Assembly (NCBI GenBank): GCA_905221605.1
Contig: CAJNDS010001813.1
Span: 630,934-650,933, forward strand
Reading direction: 5' to 3'
DNA length: 20,000 nucleotides
Source of the DNA: Symbiodinium natans
Lineage: Eukaryota > Sar > Dinophyceae > Suessiales > Symbiodiniaceae
The notes below the pieces were generated by a model. It made no database searches. It worked only from the letters and a program-made list of their open reading frames with translations, and had not been told where the DNA came from. Both the position numbers and the translations under genes were made by a program. Every line of letters begins with the position of its first letter. Position 1 is the first letter of the stretch. Shown one piece after another: positions 8,630 through 15,510 of this stretch.

Positions 8630-8665
8630 CCTAAGCCCGGTCGCCCGATCAGCCGAAGTCTTGGA
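8630..8665 (-). CDS. Possible micro-exon
   Basis: A pyrimidine-rich acceptor (CCTCCTCCCCCAG) is followed by 12 codons, SKTSADRATGLR, and a GTTTTG donor. The reading is short and could be chance; the strong acceptor is the main support. Confidence 0.35.
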
Positions 8666-8702
8666 CTGGGGGAGGAGGCGCGGTAATGGTCCTTGTCTTC
8701 TC

Positions 8703-9092
8703 CTAAACCCTAAACCCTAAACCCCTAACCCCTAAACCCTAAACCCTAAACCCTAAACCCTAAACCCTAAACCCTAAACCCTAAACCCTGAACCCTGAAC
8801 CCTGAACCCTAATCCCTAAACCCTAACTAAACCCTAATCCCTTCAGGGGTTATACATACCTAATTCCCTAATTTCCTACTGAGATCTAGTAAGTACAGGA
8901 GGGATTTGGAGGGGGTTCTCAATTAAGGCTTCGGGGTCAGACCAACCTACAGCATCGAATGAGTTTCTCCTCCAACCTTGCAAAGCAACTAACCCCCCCC
9001 CCCTAGCCCCTAACCCTCAAACCCTCAAACCCTCAAGCCCTCAAACCCTAAACCCTAAACCCTAAACCCTAAAACCCTAAACCCTAAACCCC
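8703..9092 (-). repeat. CCCTAAA arrays around a unique spacer
   Basis: An array of about 17 units with CCCTGAA variants (8703-8840), about 150 unique bases, then CCCTCAA/CCCTAAA units (9005-9092). Confidence 0.8.
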
Positions 9093-9117
9093 TGAACTCG
9101 TAAATTCACGAGTTCAG
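9092..9117. repeat. Perfect hairpin
   Basis: CTGAACTCGT and ACGAGTTCAG form a perfect 10-bp stem around the 6-base loop AAATTC. It lies between a CCCTAAA array and the exon candidate at 9130-9194. Confidence 0.8.
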
Positions 9118-9129
9118 AGCCCCTTACTC

Positions 9130-9194
9130 CTAATCTGTCGCCTCCATCCCCTCAGGGCAGACACAACCTTCGGCGTCCATGGAAAGGTGAAGCC
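9130..9194 (-). CDS. Candidate exon, unknown product
   Basis: On the minus strand, GTCAG|GG opens LHLSMDAEGCVCPEGMEATD followed by TAG. It may be a terminal exon ending at that TAG, or an internal one leaving by an earlier donor (GAAG|GTTGTG). The Met-Asp start inside could also mark an initiation codon. It is short and uncertain. Confidence 0.4.
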
Positions 9195-9197
9195 CTG

Positions 9198-9457
9198 ACC
9201 CTAAACACTAAACCCTAAACCCTAAACCCTAAACCCTAAAAGCCCCGAACCCTAAACCCCAAACCCCAAAGCCCCAAACCCTAGACTCTAAACCCTCAAG
9301 CCCTGAAAGCCCTAGAAACCCTAAGCCCTACACCCTAAACCCCTACCCCCCAAAAAAGCCCCAAAAGCCCTTCTAAGGCGCAGGGGCCCTAAACCCTAGC
9401 CCCAAACCCTAAACCCTAAACCCTAAACCCTAAACCCTAAACCCTAAACCCTAAACA
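9198..9457 (-). repeat. CCCTAAA block, partly degenerate
   Basis: Variants in the middle, with about nine perfect units at the right end that reach the donor of the exon at 9457-9534. Confidence 0.85.
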
Positions 9458-9534
9458 AAGGCCCAGGGGCCCGCGATGTTGTCGTCAGGCTTCGGCTGCC
9501 AGATCCCTCCCGGCGCAAGCTCCGCAGGGTCGGC
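9457..9534 (-). CDS. Candidate internal exon, unknown product
   Basis: GGCCGCAG|GCC opens 26 codons in phase 0: ADPAELAPGGIWQPKPDDNI then AGPWAF. It ends at CTTT|GTTTAG, where the frame would otherwise meet TAG in the first repeat unit. CCCTAAA flanks it on the left and TTTAGGG on the right. The product is unknown. Confidence 0.6.
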
Positions 9535-9554
9535 CTGCGGCCCCCAAGCAACCC

Positions 9555-9898
9555 GGTTTAGGGTTTAGGGTTTGGGGTTTGGGGTTTAGGGTTCGGGGTT
9601 TGGGGTTTAGGGTTTGGGGTTTAGGGTTTAGGGTTTAGGTTTCTCCGACCTCCTTGAGCTACACCCACAAGCCCTACTAAAGCCCCAACGTCAGAAGCCC
9701 CCCAAACCCCCCTGCAAGCCGACTTCTCAACCCTAAACCCTAAACCCTAAACCCTAAACCCTAAACCCTAAAGCCCTTGTAAGTCGACTCCCCCCGCCCT
9801 CAAAAAGGGTCCCTCTTTGGTTTAGAGGGGATTATAAGGGGAAAAAAGGAATAAGGGCCGACTGTGGGGGTCCTCTTCAGCTTCTAGAGGAAGGCTAC
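9555..9898. repeat. TTTAGGG array, spacer, CCCTAAA array, spacer
   Basis: A TTTAGGG/TTTGGGG array (9555-9640) is followed by a unique spacer, six CCCTAAA units (9728-9773) and a spacer at about 9815-9875 that resembles 19600-19655 (TTATAAGGG, AAGGGCC, GGTCC elements). The spacer similarity marks a dispersed non-coding repeat. Confidence 0.6.
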
Positions 9899-9954
9899 CG
9901 CGACTGCACAGTGTTGGCGAGATCCGAAGTGCAAACATCGGCCTTCCAGGTCCC
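9899..9954 (-). CDS. Candidate internal exon, unknown product
   Basis: TAGCGCAG|GGG opens GTWKADVCTSDLANTVQS on the minus strand, closing at TCGCG|GTAGCC. It has an AG|G acceptor and a normal GT donor; a TAG follows within the donor. Only the TTTAGGG block on the right obeys the usual flank rule. Confidence 0.45.
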
Positions 9955-9966
9955 CTGCGCTATTGT

Positions 9967-10010
9967 TTGGGGTTTAGGGTTTAGGGTTTAGGGTTTAGGG
10001 TTTAGGGTGT
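9967..10010 (+). repeat. TTTAGGG array
   Basis: Six units, on the acceptor side of the exon at 9899-9954 when read on the minus strand. Confidence 0.9.
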
Positions 10011-10087
10011 TTGCGCGGCTGTTTTGCCAGTGCTTGACCTGCAGCATTCAGCTCGCCGCCTACGCAGGACCCGAGCAAGTGGTAGAC

Positions 10088-10173
10088 CTTGCGACGCCTT
10101 GCCCCTGCTGCAGAAGATCCAACAGGGTGTCGTCTTTTCAGTGTGCAGTTGCAGATCTGCGCTCTTGGCAATC
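10088..10173 (-). CDS. Candidate internal exon (strand ambiguous)
   Basis: The GC-rich island 10011-10230 is open in several frames on both strands. The best fit to the splice pattern is a minus-strand exon from CTGCAAG|G to CAAG|GTCTAC, with a peptide including AKSADLQLHTEKTTPCWIFC. A plus-strand frame containing LLQKIQQGVVFSVCS is the competitor. TTTAGGG blocks flank the island on both sides, so flanks do not decide. Confidence 0.4.
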
Positions 10174-10251
10174 CTTGCAGCGCGTTCAGCGGAAGCGCAG
10201 AGCTACAAAGCATCAGTTGAGGATTTAGGGGTGAAGCCCTTGCGATTCAGG

Positions 10252-10359
10252 GGTTTAGGGTTTAGGGTTTAGGGTTTAGGGTTTAGGGTTTTAGGGTTTT
10301 AGGGTTTAGGGTTTAATGTTGTCTGCTGATTAGTGTGCCCCCCCCCCCCCCCCCCCCCT

Positions 10360-10401
<42 letters not shown>

Positions 10402-10455
10402 ATCCCCCCCCCCACCCCCCCCCCCCCCCCCCCTCCCACCCCCCCCCCCCCCCTC
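10252..10455. repeat. TTTAGGG array then poly-C tracts
   Basis: About eight TTTAGGG/TTTTAGGG units, then C runs of about 21, 41 and shorter, broken by single A or T bases, to 10453. Proline-repeat open frames over this tract are artefacts. Confidence 0.9.
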
Positions 10456-10486
10456 AACGAAAGGATCCCGCTCTATATGAATTTAA

Positions 10487-10645
10487 AAGGGATCCATATG
10501 ATCCATATGATTTTAAAAGGGATGAGCTCGTATGAGTGTAAAAGGGAACCATATGATTCTAAACGGGCTGAGACTATATGAAATTAAGAGGGATCCATAC
10601 GATTTTAAGAGGGATGAGTTTATATGAATTTAAAGGGGATCCATC
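10487..10645. repeat. Imperfect tandem repeat with GGGATCCATATGATTTTAAAA motif
   Basis: AT-rich motifs of the GGATCCATATGATTTTAAAA and GGGATGAGTTTATATGAATT kind recur four to five times with AAGGG linkers. Non-coding. Confidence 0.7.
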
Positions 10646-10660
10646 TATCCCAACCAAGCC

Positions 10661-10856
10661 AGCCCGCAAAAAAAAATATAATTCCGGGGGAGCAAACTTT
10701 TTATATTATACGGCATCCGGGCAGCTGCTGGACTACCCCCTTTGAAATTTGATTGCCCGGCCTCGGTACAAAAGAATTTTATAAGGAAATCTTAGTTTTG
10801 GGTCTGGCCTGGAGGCTGAAGATATCAGGGCCCGACAACCTCAGGCCTCAAGGTTT
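10661..10856. repeat. Direct duplication, copy 1
   Basis: About 196 bases, starting AGCCCGCAAAAAAAAATATA and ending CCTCAAGGTTT, that recur nearly identically 237 bases downstream. Contains an A9 run and the motif TTCCGGGGGAGCA. No coding potential seen. Confidence 0.85.
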
Positions 10857-10897
10857 AGGAAACCTCAGCCCTCAGGCCTCTGGATCCAAACCCAACT

Positions 10898-11093
10898 AGC
10901 CCGCAAAAAAAAAATATAATTCCGGGGGAGCAAACTTTTATATTATACGGCATCCGGGCAGCTGCTGGACTACCCCCTTTGAAATTTGATTGCCCGGCCT
11001 CGGTACAAAAGAATTTAATAAGGAAATCTTAGCCCTGGGCCCGGCCTGGAGACTGAAGATTTCAGGGCCCGACAACCTCAGGCCTCAAGGTTT
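10898..11093. repeat. Direct duplication, copy 2
   Basis: Second copy of the unit at 10661-10856, with few differences (A10 for A9, CCTGGGCCCGG for TTTTGGGTCTGG). The TTCCGGGGGAGCA motif appears a third time near 11270, suggesting a decayed third unit. Confidence 0.85.
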
Positions 11094-11302
11094 CAGTCTT
11101 TAAACTTTTGATCTTTGGTCTCTCAGGCTCGGTTCAGAAGCGATTTATGGACGACAACACCATTCGACAGCCTCGCCGAAATTTTGCATCGCCCGATTTT
11201 TTTTCAACATTTCCGGGGGTCCTCCTCAAATAGATCCCCCTGAATAATTTTTGGATTTTTTTCCACAATTCCGGGGGAGCACACTAATCAGGATACAACA
11301 TT

Positions 11303-11369
11303 AGGGTTTAGGGTTTAGGGTTTAGGGTTTAGGGTTTAGGGTTTAGGGTTTAGGGTTTAGGGTTTAGGG
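11303..11369 (+). repeat. TTTAGGG array
   Basis: About nine perfect units between two unique spacers. Confidence 0.95.
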
Positions 11370-11518
11370 CCCCAACACGGGGTGGGTAGGTACCCAGAAA
11401 ACCTGATTAGAAGCTCCTTCCCGCGAATCCTCCGTCAAGACACCCGCAACGGGATGCTTGGGGCCGGCTTTTTTTCGGGGGGGGAGATGCCTGCAGCAAG
11501 TGCTATGTATATTCGCAA

Positions 11519-11670
11519 CATGGATATTCCCAACATGGATATTCCTAACATGGATATTCCCAACATGGATATTCCCAACATGGATATTCCCAACATGGAT
11601 ATTCCCCAACATGGATATTCCCAACATGGATATTCCCAACATGGATATTCCCAACATGGATATTCCCAAC
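11519..11670. repeat. 15-bp minisatellite ATGGATATTCCCAAC
   Basis: About ten tandem copies; one has an extra C (near 11603) and one has T for C (near 11547). The unit length divisible by three keeps frames open on both strands (MDIPN repeats on plus), but there is no exon-like context. A C14 run follows. Confidence 0.95.
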
Positions 11671-11744
11671 CCCCCCCCCCCCAACCCCCCAAGCTGGAAA
11701 CCCCAGGAAACGCAGGGCACACGAGGGTGCGTCTACCAAAAACA

Positions 11745-11817
11745 ACTACACCCTAAACCCTGAACCCTAAACTCTGAACCCTAAACCCTAGCCCTAAACC
11801 CTAAACCCTGAACCCTG
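11745..11817 (-). repeat. CCCTAAA array
   Basis: About ten units with CCCTGAA variants, on the donor side of the next exon. Confidence 0.85.
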
Positions 11818-11845
11818 AAGTTGTTCCCGCCCGAGATTCCCCCAC

Positions 11846-11878
11846 CTGCAACGCAATGGCCTTGCCGCAGAGGTCCTC
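11846..11878 (-). CDS. Candidate micro-exon, unknown product
   Basis: CTCGGCCAG|GAG opens 11 codons, EDLCGKAIALQ, ending exactly at TTGCAG|GTGGGG, a textbook donor outside the repeat. The frame stays open upstream and downstream to the TAG in the repeat, so the exon could be longer. The product is unknown. Confidence 0.5.
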
Positions 11879-11899
11879 CTGGCCGAGCCGAAGTCGAGA

Positions 11900-12240
11900 T
11901 CTTTCGAGGGGTTTAGGGTTGACAGCCTCAATATTAACCCTAAACCCTAAAAGCCATACAGTAAGGTCCCCGAAGGGTGGGAGGGGGGTGGCGGGGGGAC
12001 GGGAGGACTAAAGCAGACCCAACTATGGACCGAACCGATCCCCGAATCCTCCGCCCCCCAAAAACGCCAGAAAACAAAGAGTCACCTAGGAATTAAAACG
12101 GTGCCCTATTTGGTTCCAAGGCTGAGCCGTAAACAACCCGAAGCCCTAAAAATCCCTAAACAAACCGTACACTTCATGGATAGGGTTTAGGGTTTAGGGT
12201 TCAATGTTTAGGGTTTAGGGTTTTGGGTTTTGGGTTTTCA
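11900..12240. other. Intron-like spacer ending in TTTAGGG array
   Basis: Short TTTAGGG and CCCTAAA remnants, then unique sequence in which 12085-12122 (CACCTAGGAATTAAAA, TTTGGTTCCAAG) resembles 19566-19602. A TTTAGGG array closes it at 12181-12240. Confidence 0.55.
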
Positions 12241-12269
12241 TTATGGATTTACCGCGCGCGCGACGCAGC

Positions 12270-13265
12270 TACATGCAAGCAGCAGCATGCAAGCAGCAGC
12301 ATGCAAGCAGCAGCATGCAAGCAGCAGCATGCAAGCAGCAGCATGCAAGCAGCAGCATGCAAGCAGCAGCATGCAAGCAGCAGCATGCAAGCAGCAGCAT
12401 GCAAGCAGCAGCACGCAAGCAGCAGCACGCAAGCAGCAGCACGCAAGCAGCAGCACAAAAGCAGCAGCACGCAAACAGCAGCGTGCAAGCAGCAGCACGC
12501 GAGCAGCAGCACGCAAGCAGCAGCATGCCAGCAGCAGCACGCAAGCAGCAACATGCGAGCAGCAGCATGCAAGCAGCAGCACGCAAGCAGCAGCACGCAA
12601 GCAGCAGCACGCAAGCAGCAGCATGCCAGCAGCAGCACGCAAGCAGCAACATGCGAGCAGCAGCATGCAAGCAGCAGCACGCAAGCAGCAGCACGCAAGC
12701 AGCAGCACGCAAGCAGCAGCATGCCAGCAGCAGCACGCAAGCAGCAACATGCGAGCAGCAGCATGCAAGCAGCAGCACGCAAGCAGCAGCACGCAAGCAG
12801 CAGCACGCAAGCAGCAGCCCGCAAGCAGCAGCACGCAAGCAGCAGCACGCAAGCAGCAGCGTGCAAGCAGCAGCATGCAAGCAGCAGCATGCAAGCAGCA
12901 GCATGCAAGCAGCAGCATGCAAGCAGCAGCATGCAAGCAACAGCAGCGTGCAAGCAGCAGCATGCCAGCAGCAGCATGCAAGCAGCAGCATGCCAGCAGC
13001 AGCATGCCAGCAGCAGCACGCAAGCAGCAACATGCGAGCAGCAGCATGCAAGCAGCAGCACGCAAGCAGCGGCACGCAAGCAGCAGCACGCAAGCAGCAG
13101 CACGCAAGCAGCAGCGTGCAAGCAGTAGCAGCGTGCAAGCAGCAGCAGCGTGCAAGCAGCAGCATGCAAGCAGCAGCAAGCAAACAGCAGCATGCAAGCA
13201 GCAGCATGCAAGCAGCAGCATGCAAGCAGCAGCATGCAAGCAGCAGCAAGTAAGCAGCAGCATGC
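12270..13265. repeat. 14-bp satellite GCAAGCAGCAGCAT with 98-bp higher-order unit
   Basis: About 70 copies of a 14-bp unit, with CATGC/CACGC/CGTGC variants. A variant ATGCCAGCAGC recurs at 12525, 12623 and 12721, exactly 98 bases (seven units) apart, and again with its neighbours near 13006, showing a higher-order unit. Because 14 is not a multiple of three, all six frames cycle through the same 14-residue pattern, which explains the several 300-codon open frames; none is accepted as a gene. Confidence 0.95.
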
Positions 13266-13273
13266 AGCACAGC

Positions 13274-13345
13274 CGTAAACCCTAAACCCTAAACCATAAC
13301 CCTACACCATAAACCCTAAACTAAACCCTCAACCCTGAACCCTCA
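13274..13345 (-). repeat. CCCTAAA array, degenerate
   Basis: About nine units with CCATAAA and CCCTCAA variants, directly after the 14-bp satellite. Confidence 0.85.
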
Positions 13346-13347
13346 AC

Positions 13348-13390
13348 CCCAGGCCTGGCATCAGATCGGGGTGCGGAGCTACTTGTGAGA
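13348..13390 (-). CDS. Weak exon candidate
   Basis: The minus strand after CCGGAAG reads SQVAPHPDLMPG and can leave by GGG|GTTGAG. It is short, with a poor acceptor context, and is listed only because its position and flanks match those of better exons. Confidence 0.25.
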
Positions 13391-13433
13391 CTTCCGGATG
13401 TTTGGGGTTTGAAGTTTCAGGGTTTCGGGGTTC

Positions 13434-13487
13434 CCTAAACCCTAAACCCTAAACCCTAAACCCTAAACCCTAAACCCTAAACCCTGT
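13434..13487 (-). repeat. CCCTAAA array
   Basis: Seven to eight perfect units. Confidence 0.95.
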
Positions 13488-13526
13488 GCAAGGGGCCGAG
13501 CTCATTGCAACCCAAAGTCTCTCGTT

Positions 13527-13582
13527 TCACGAGGAGGGATCACGTGCCGGGTGGTACTTCTTGAAGTTGCGGAAACCCCCAG
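13527..13582 (-). CDS. Possible terminal exon of the lysine-rich gene
   Basis: After GAACTGAAG|CT the minus strand reads GGFRNFKKYHPARDPSS and a TGA at 13527. It is in phase with the preceding exon if that exon leaves by a GA donor (CGGC|GAACTT at 13628), across a 46-nt interval made mostly of TTTAGGG. In that model the TAG at 13621 is intronic. An alternative frame of the same segment reads HVIPPRETRDFG. Confidence 0.35.
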
Positions 13583-13628
13583 CTTCAGTTCCCCTAAACC
13601 CTAAACCCTAAACCCTAACCCTAAGTTC
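13583..13628 (-). repeat. TTTAGGG-only spacer, possible 46-nt intron
   Basis: Read on the minus strand: GAACTTAGGG, then TTAGGG/TTTAGGG units, then GGAACTGAAG. It could be a GA-AG intron, or simply the start of the 3' flank of the gene ending at 13621. Confidence 0.35.
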
Positions 13629-13776
13629 GCCGCTTCCAGATGGCCCAGCCCATCTCGCAGTTCTGCCATCGGCTCCAGTAGGTTTCCCACCTCGCACTCG
13701 TGTGCCCGCACGAAGGGCACGTGAAGAAAAAGGAAGGAAGACAATCCCAGGGGGGAGCTGGAGGGACCTGGTCCCA
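13621..13776 (-). CDS. Exon with CPSC motif and TAG stop
   Basis: After GGGGACCAG the minus strand is open for 51 codons before TAG. It starts WDQVPPAPPWDCL and contains TCPSCGHTSARWETYWSRWQ followed by NCEMGWAIWKRRT. Six Trp and four Cys are striking. It is the longest exon left of the mago gene. It joins the lysine-rich exon in phase 0 across 49 nt of TTTAGGG. Confidence 0.6.
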   Translation of the reverse strand, partial: WDQVPPAPPWDCLPSFFFTCPSCGHTSARWETYWSRWQNCEMGWAIWKRRT

Positions 13777-15145
13777 CTGGTCCCCTAAACCCGAAACCCT
13801 AAACCCTAAACCCTAAACCCTAAACCCCCTCTGGAACTGCCTTCTTCTTCTTCCTGGGCTGCTGCTGCTCCTCAGTCCTGGGCTTCTTGCGGGGGCCCTT
13901 CTTCTTGCCCACTTTGCGCTTCTTCTTCGTAGCCTTCTTCTTGTTCTTCTTCTTGTCGCTGTAGCATTTAGGGGCTTGCAAGGGGTTTTAAACCCTAAGA
14001 AACAGGGAATAAGGGCCTACTCTGGGTCCTAGATACTTGGAGATTCATGGTACTTAGTAACTCATTACAACTGCACGTATAATCCACTTGTAAGCCCGTT
14101 AAGTGCCCTAATATATGGTGATAAGTACAGTAAGTACAGTTATAATTAGTAAAAAGTACCCCTAAACCCTAAACCCTAAACCCTAAACCCTAAACCCTAA
14201 ACCCTAAACCCTAAACCCTAAACCCTAAACCCTAAACCCTAAACCCTAAACCCTAAACCCTCAGTGCCCTGAACTCCTGAACCTCCAAGTAAGGAAAGGA
14301 AGCATCACGGCCTTGGGGCGCTTGCGAAGGGCTTAGGCTTTAGGGTCTAAAGGGCTTAGGGTTTGGGGGGCTTATAGGGTTTAGGGTTTAGGGTTTAGGG
14401 TGTAGGGTGGAGGGTGTAGGGTTCAGGGCTTGGGGCTTGTCGTCTAGGATGTCCCCCAAAAAACCCTCTGAGAAAGATTCTTAGAATCCTCTCAAAACCC
14501 AACAAGGGAAAATTATCAAGTTTGGGGCTTTCAGGGTTTAGGGTTTAGGGCTTAGAACCGCTAAACCCTAACCCCGAAACCCTAAACCCTAAACCCCAAA
14601 CCCCAAACCCTAAACCTTACCTAAACCCTAAACCCTAAACCCTAAACCCTAAACCCTACACCCTAAACCCTAAACCCTAAACCCTAAACCCGCCTTGGAG
14701 ATGGCGATGGGCAAGATGCTCATCGGGATGCCTTCCAGGACCTCCAAAGAAGCCGCGGTTTAGGGTTTAGGGTTTAGGGTTTAGGGTTTAGGGTTTAGGG
14801 TTTAGGGTTTAGGGTTTAGGGTTTAGGGTTTAGGGTTTAGGGTTTATTGAAATTATTCAGGGTTCAAGTCCTGGGAAAGTTTCGAGGAAAGTTTCGAGGA
14901 GTTTCGGGGAGTTTCGGTTTTTAAGCCTTTGAACAATTTCAAGTTACAGGGGGGTTGAGGGTTTAGGATTAAGGGTTTAGGGTTCAGGGTTTTGGGGTCT
15001 AAGGGCTTAAGGGCTTAGGGGTTTAGTGGTCTAGGGGTTTAGGGTTCAGGGCTTCAACCCTCAAGCCTAAACCCTCAACCCTCAACCCCTGCACCTTGGT
15101 CCTTCTATAAAGTACTTCGGCTTTGGGGACTTCTCCGGGACACGC
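13621..15145 (-). CDS. Unidentified lysine-rich protein with KKKRKV motif and CPSC tail (four exons joined)
   Basis: Exons at 15095-15145, 14690-14741, 13826-13974 and 13621-13776 join in compatible phases into 136 codons including a TAG stop; the 5' end is not located. In order it shows: a short segment ACPGEVPKAEVLYRRTK; a hydrophobic stretch VLEGIPMSILPIAISKA; a very basic region rich in Lys containing KKKRKV, which matches the core of the classical SV40-type nuclear-localisation signal; and a tail with Trp-rich sequence and CPSCGH plus a later Cys, a possible zinc-binding half-site. Nuclear or nucleolar location is therefore an inference. The exons follow the window's splice pattern (AG|G or AG acceptors, GTTTAG donors). 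No family is recognised, and only phase and codon use support the joining. Confidence 0.5.
13777..13825 (-). repeat. 49-nt interval made of TTTAGGG units, probable intron
   Basis: Read on the minus strand it begins GTTTAGGG, contains about six heptamers (one TTTCGGG) and ends GGGGACCAG. It separates two coding segments that are both in phase 0. The upstream frame would stop at the TAG of the first repeat unit, so removal as an intron is needed for continuity. Confidence 0.5.
13826..13974 (-). CDS. Lysine-rich exon with NLS-like KKKRKV
   Basis: Begins after TTGCAAG with PKCYSDKKKNKKKATKKKRK and continues VGKKKGPRKKPRTEEQQQPR and KKKKAVPEG to the donor GTTTAGG. The plus strand shows this as a conspicuous CTTCTT-rich tract. 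The two leading bases complete the Ala codon left open by the exon at 14690-14741, so the phases agree. Confidence 0.6.
13979..14160. mobile_element. Truncated copy of the foldback (MITE-like) family
   Basis: The left arm starts TACTTGGAGATTCATGGTAC at 14034. The right arm (GTACAGTTATAATTAGTAAA) stops at AAAAAGTACC, 14160, where the CCCTAAA array begins. About 15 bases of the expected right end are missing, compared with the intact element at 19007-19160. Confidence 0.65.
14161..14262 (-). repeat. Perfect CCCTAAA array
   Basis: About 14 uninterrupted CCCTAAA units beginning exactly where the foldback copy at 14034-14160 is cut off. Confidence 0.95.
14335..14692. repeat. TTTAGGG then CCCTAAA blocks
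   Basis: A TTTAGGG block (14335-14440), about 90 unique bases, a short TTTAGGG run near 14535, then a CCCTAAA block (14563-14692) abutting the exon at 14690-14741. Confidence 0.85.
14690..14741 (-). CDS. Exon of the lysine-rich gene, hydrophobic segment
   Basis: CTTTGGAG|GTC opens VLEGIPMSILPIAISKA, ending one base into a codon at GCGG|GTTTAG. The frame is also open upstream (AASLE) to CCGCG, so the start could lie earlier. AG|G acceptor and in-repeat donor fit the rule. Confidence 0.6.
14757..15090. repeat. TTTAGGG arrays and decayed blocks
   Basis: About 12 perfect TTTAGGG units (14757-14846), a spacer with GTTTCGAGGA/GTTTCGGGGA repeats (about 14878-14918), degenerate TTTAGGG (14955-15050) and CCCTCAA units (15056-15090). 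Together they fill the intron between the exons at 15095 and 14741. Confidence 0.8.
15095..15145 (-). CDS. Exon of the lysine-rich gene
   Basis: AACTGAG|GCG opens 17 codons, ACPGEVPKAEVLYRRTK, ending at ACCAAG|GTGCAG, a textbook donor. Phase 0 at both ends matches the next exon. The intron that follows begins with TTGAGGG repeats. Confidence 0.55.
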
Positions 15146-15169
15146 CTCAGTTCCCCCTCGGCGTTGGGT

Positions 15170-15290
15170 TTAGAGGTTTGGGGTGTAGGGCTTAGGGTTT
15201 GGGGCTTAGGGATTTGTGGTTAAACCCTAAACCCTAAACCCTAAACCCTAAACCCTAAACCCTAAACCCTAAACCCTAAACCCTAAAGGG
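15170..15290. repeat. Decayed TTTAGGG then perfect CCCTAAA array
   Basis: Variant TTTAGGG/TTTGGGG units, then about nine perfect CCCTAAA units (15225-15288) next to the exon candidate at 15282-15356. Confidence 0.85.
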
Positions 15291-15356
15291 GGCCTAGCAG
15301 GATGTTGTGCCGGGAGCATGTTCATGTTACATTCCTTGGGGGGCGACGCTCCCTGC
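15282..15356 (-). CDS. Candidate exon, perhaps upstream in the lysine-rich gene
   Basis: TCAAG|G (or AAGGCAG|G, start 15352) opens QGASPPKECNMNMLPAQHPA then RPPL on the minus strand. The repeat donor AGG|GTTTAG would leave phase 2, which does not fit the next exon; a GC donor (CATCCT|GCTAGG) would give phase 0. Membership in the gene is therefore uncertain. Confidence 0.45.
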
Positions 15357-15365
15357 CTTGATTGA

Positions 15366-15510
15366 TTAGGGTTTCGGGTGTAGGGTTCAAAGTTTAGGGT
15401 TTAGGGTTTAGGTTTTTAGTTTGTGTTTGGGTTTAGGGTTTAGGGTTTAGGGTTTAGGGTTTAGGGTTTAGGGTTTAGGGTTTAGGGTTTAGGGTTCAGG
15501 GTTTAGGGTT
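15366..15510 (+). repeat. TTTAGGG array
   Basis: About 17 units, perfect from about 15433. Confidence 0.9.

Noticed and set aside
9143-9173. Plus-strand mini-exon (CCCCTCAG|GG ... AAAG|GTGAAG)
   Set aside because: Good splice consensus, but no other plus-strand exon fits in the window and the minus strand has a longer open reading here.
10333-10581. Poly-proline open frames
   Set aside because: Direct translation of a poly-C tract; no splice or codon evidence.
11364-11763. Open frames encoding MDIPN or similar repeats
   Set aside because: Caused by a 15-bp minisatellite whose length is a multiple of three; frames extend into repeat on both sides.
12223-13285. Several 300-350 codon open frames on both strands (Ala/Ser/Gln/Lys or Leu/Cys/Ala rich)
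   Set aside because: All six frames are open because a stop-free 14-bp unit is tandemly repeated; the products are the same cycle in each frame.
14263-14330. Minus-strand exon reading PQGRDASFPYLE with a GAG|GTTCAG donor
   Set aside because: The CTTACTTGGAGGTTCA part is a fragment of the foldback repeat family, so the frame is probably chance.
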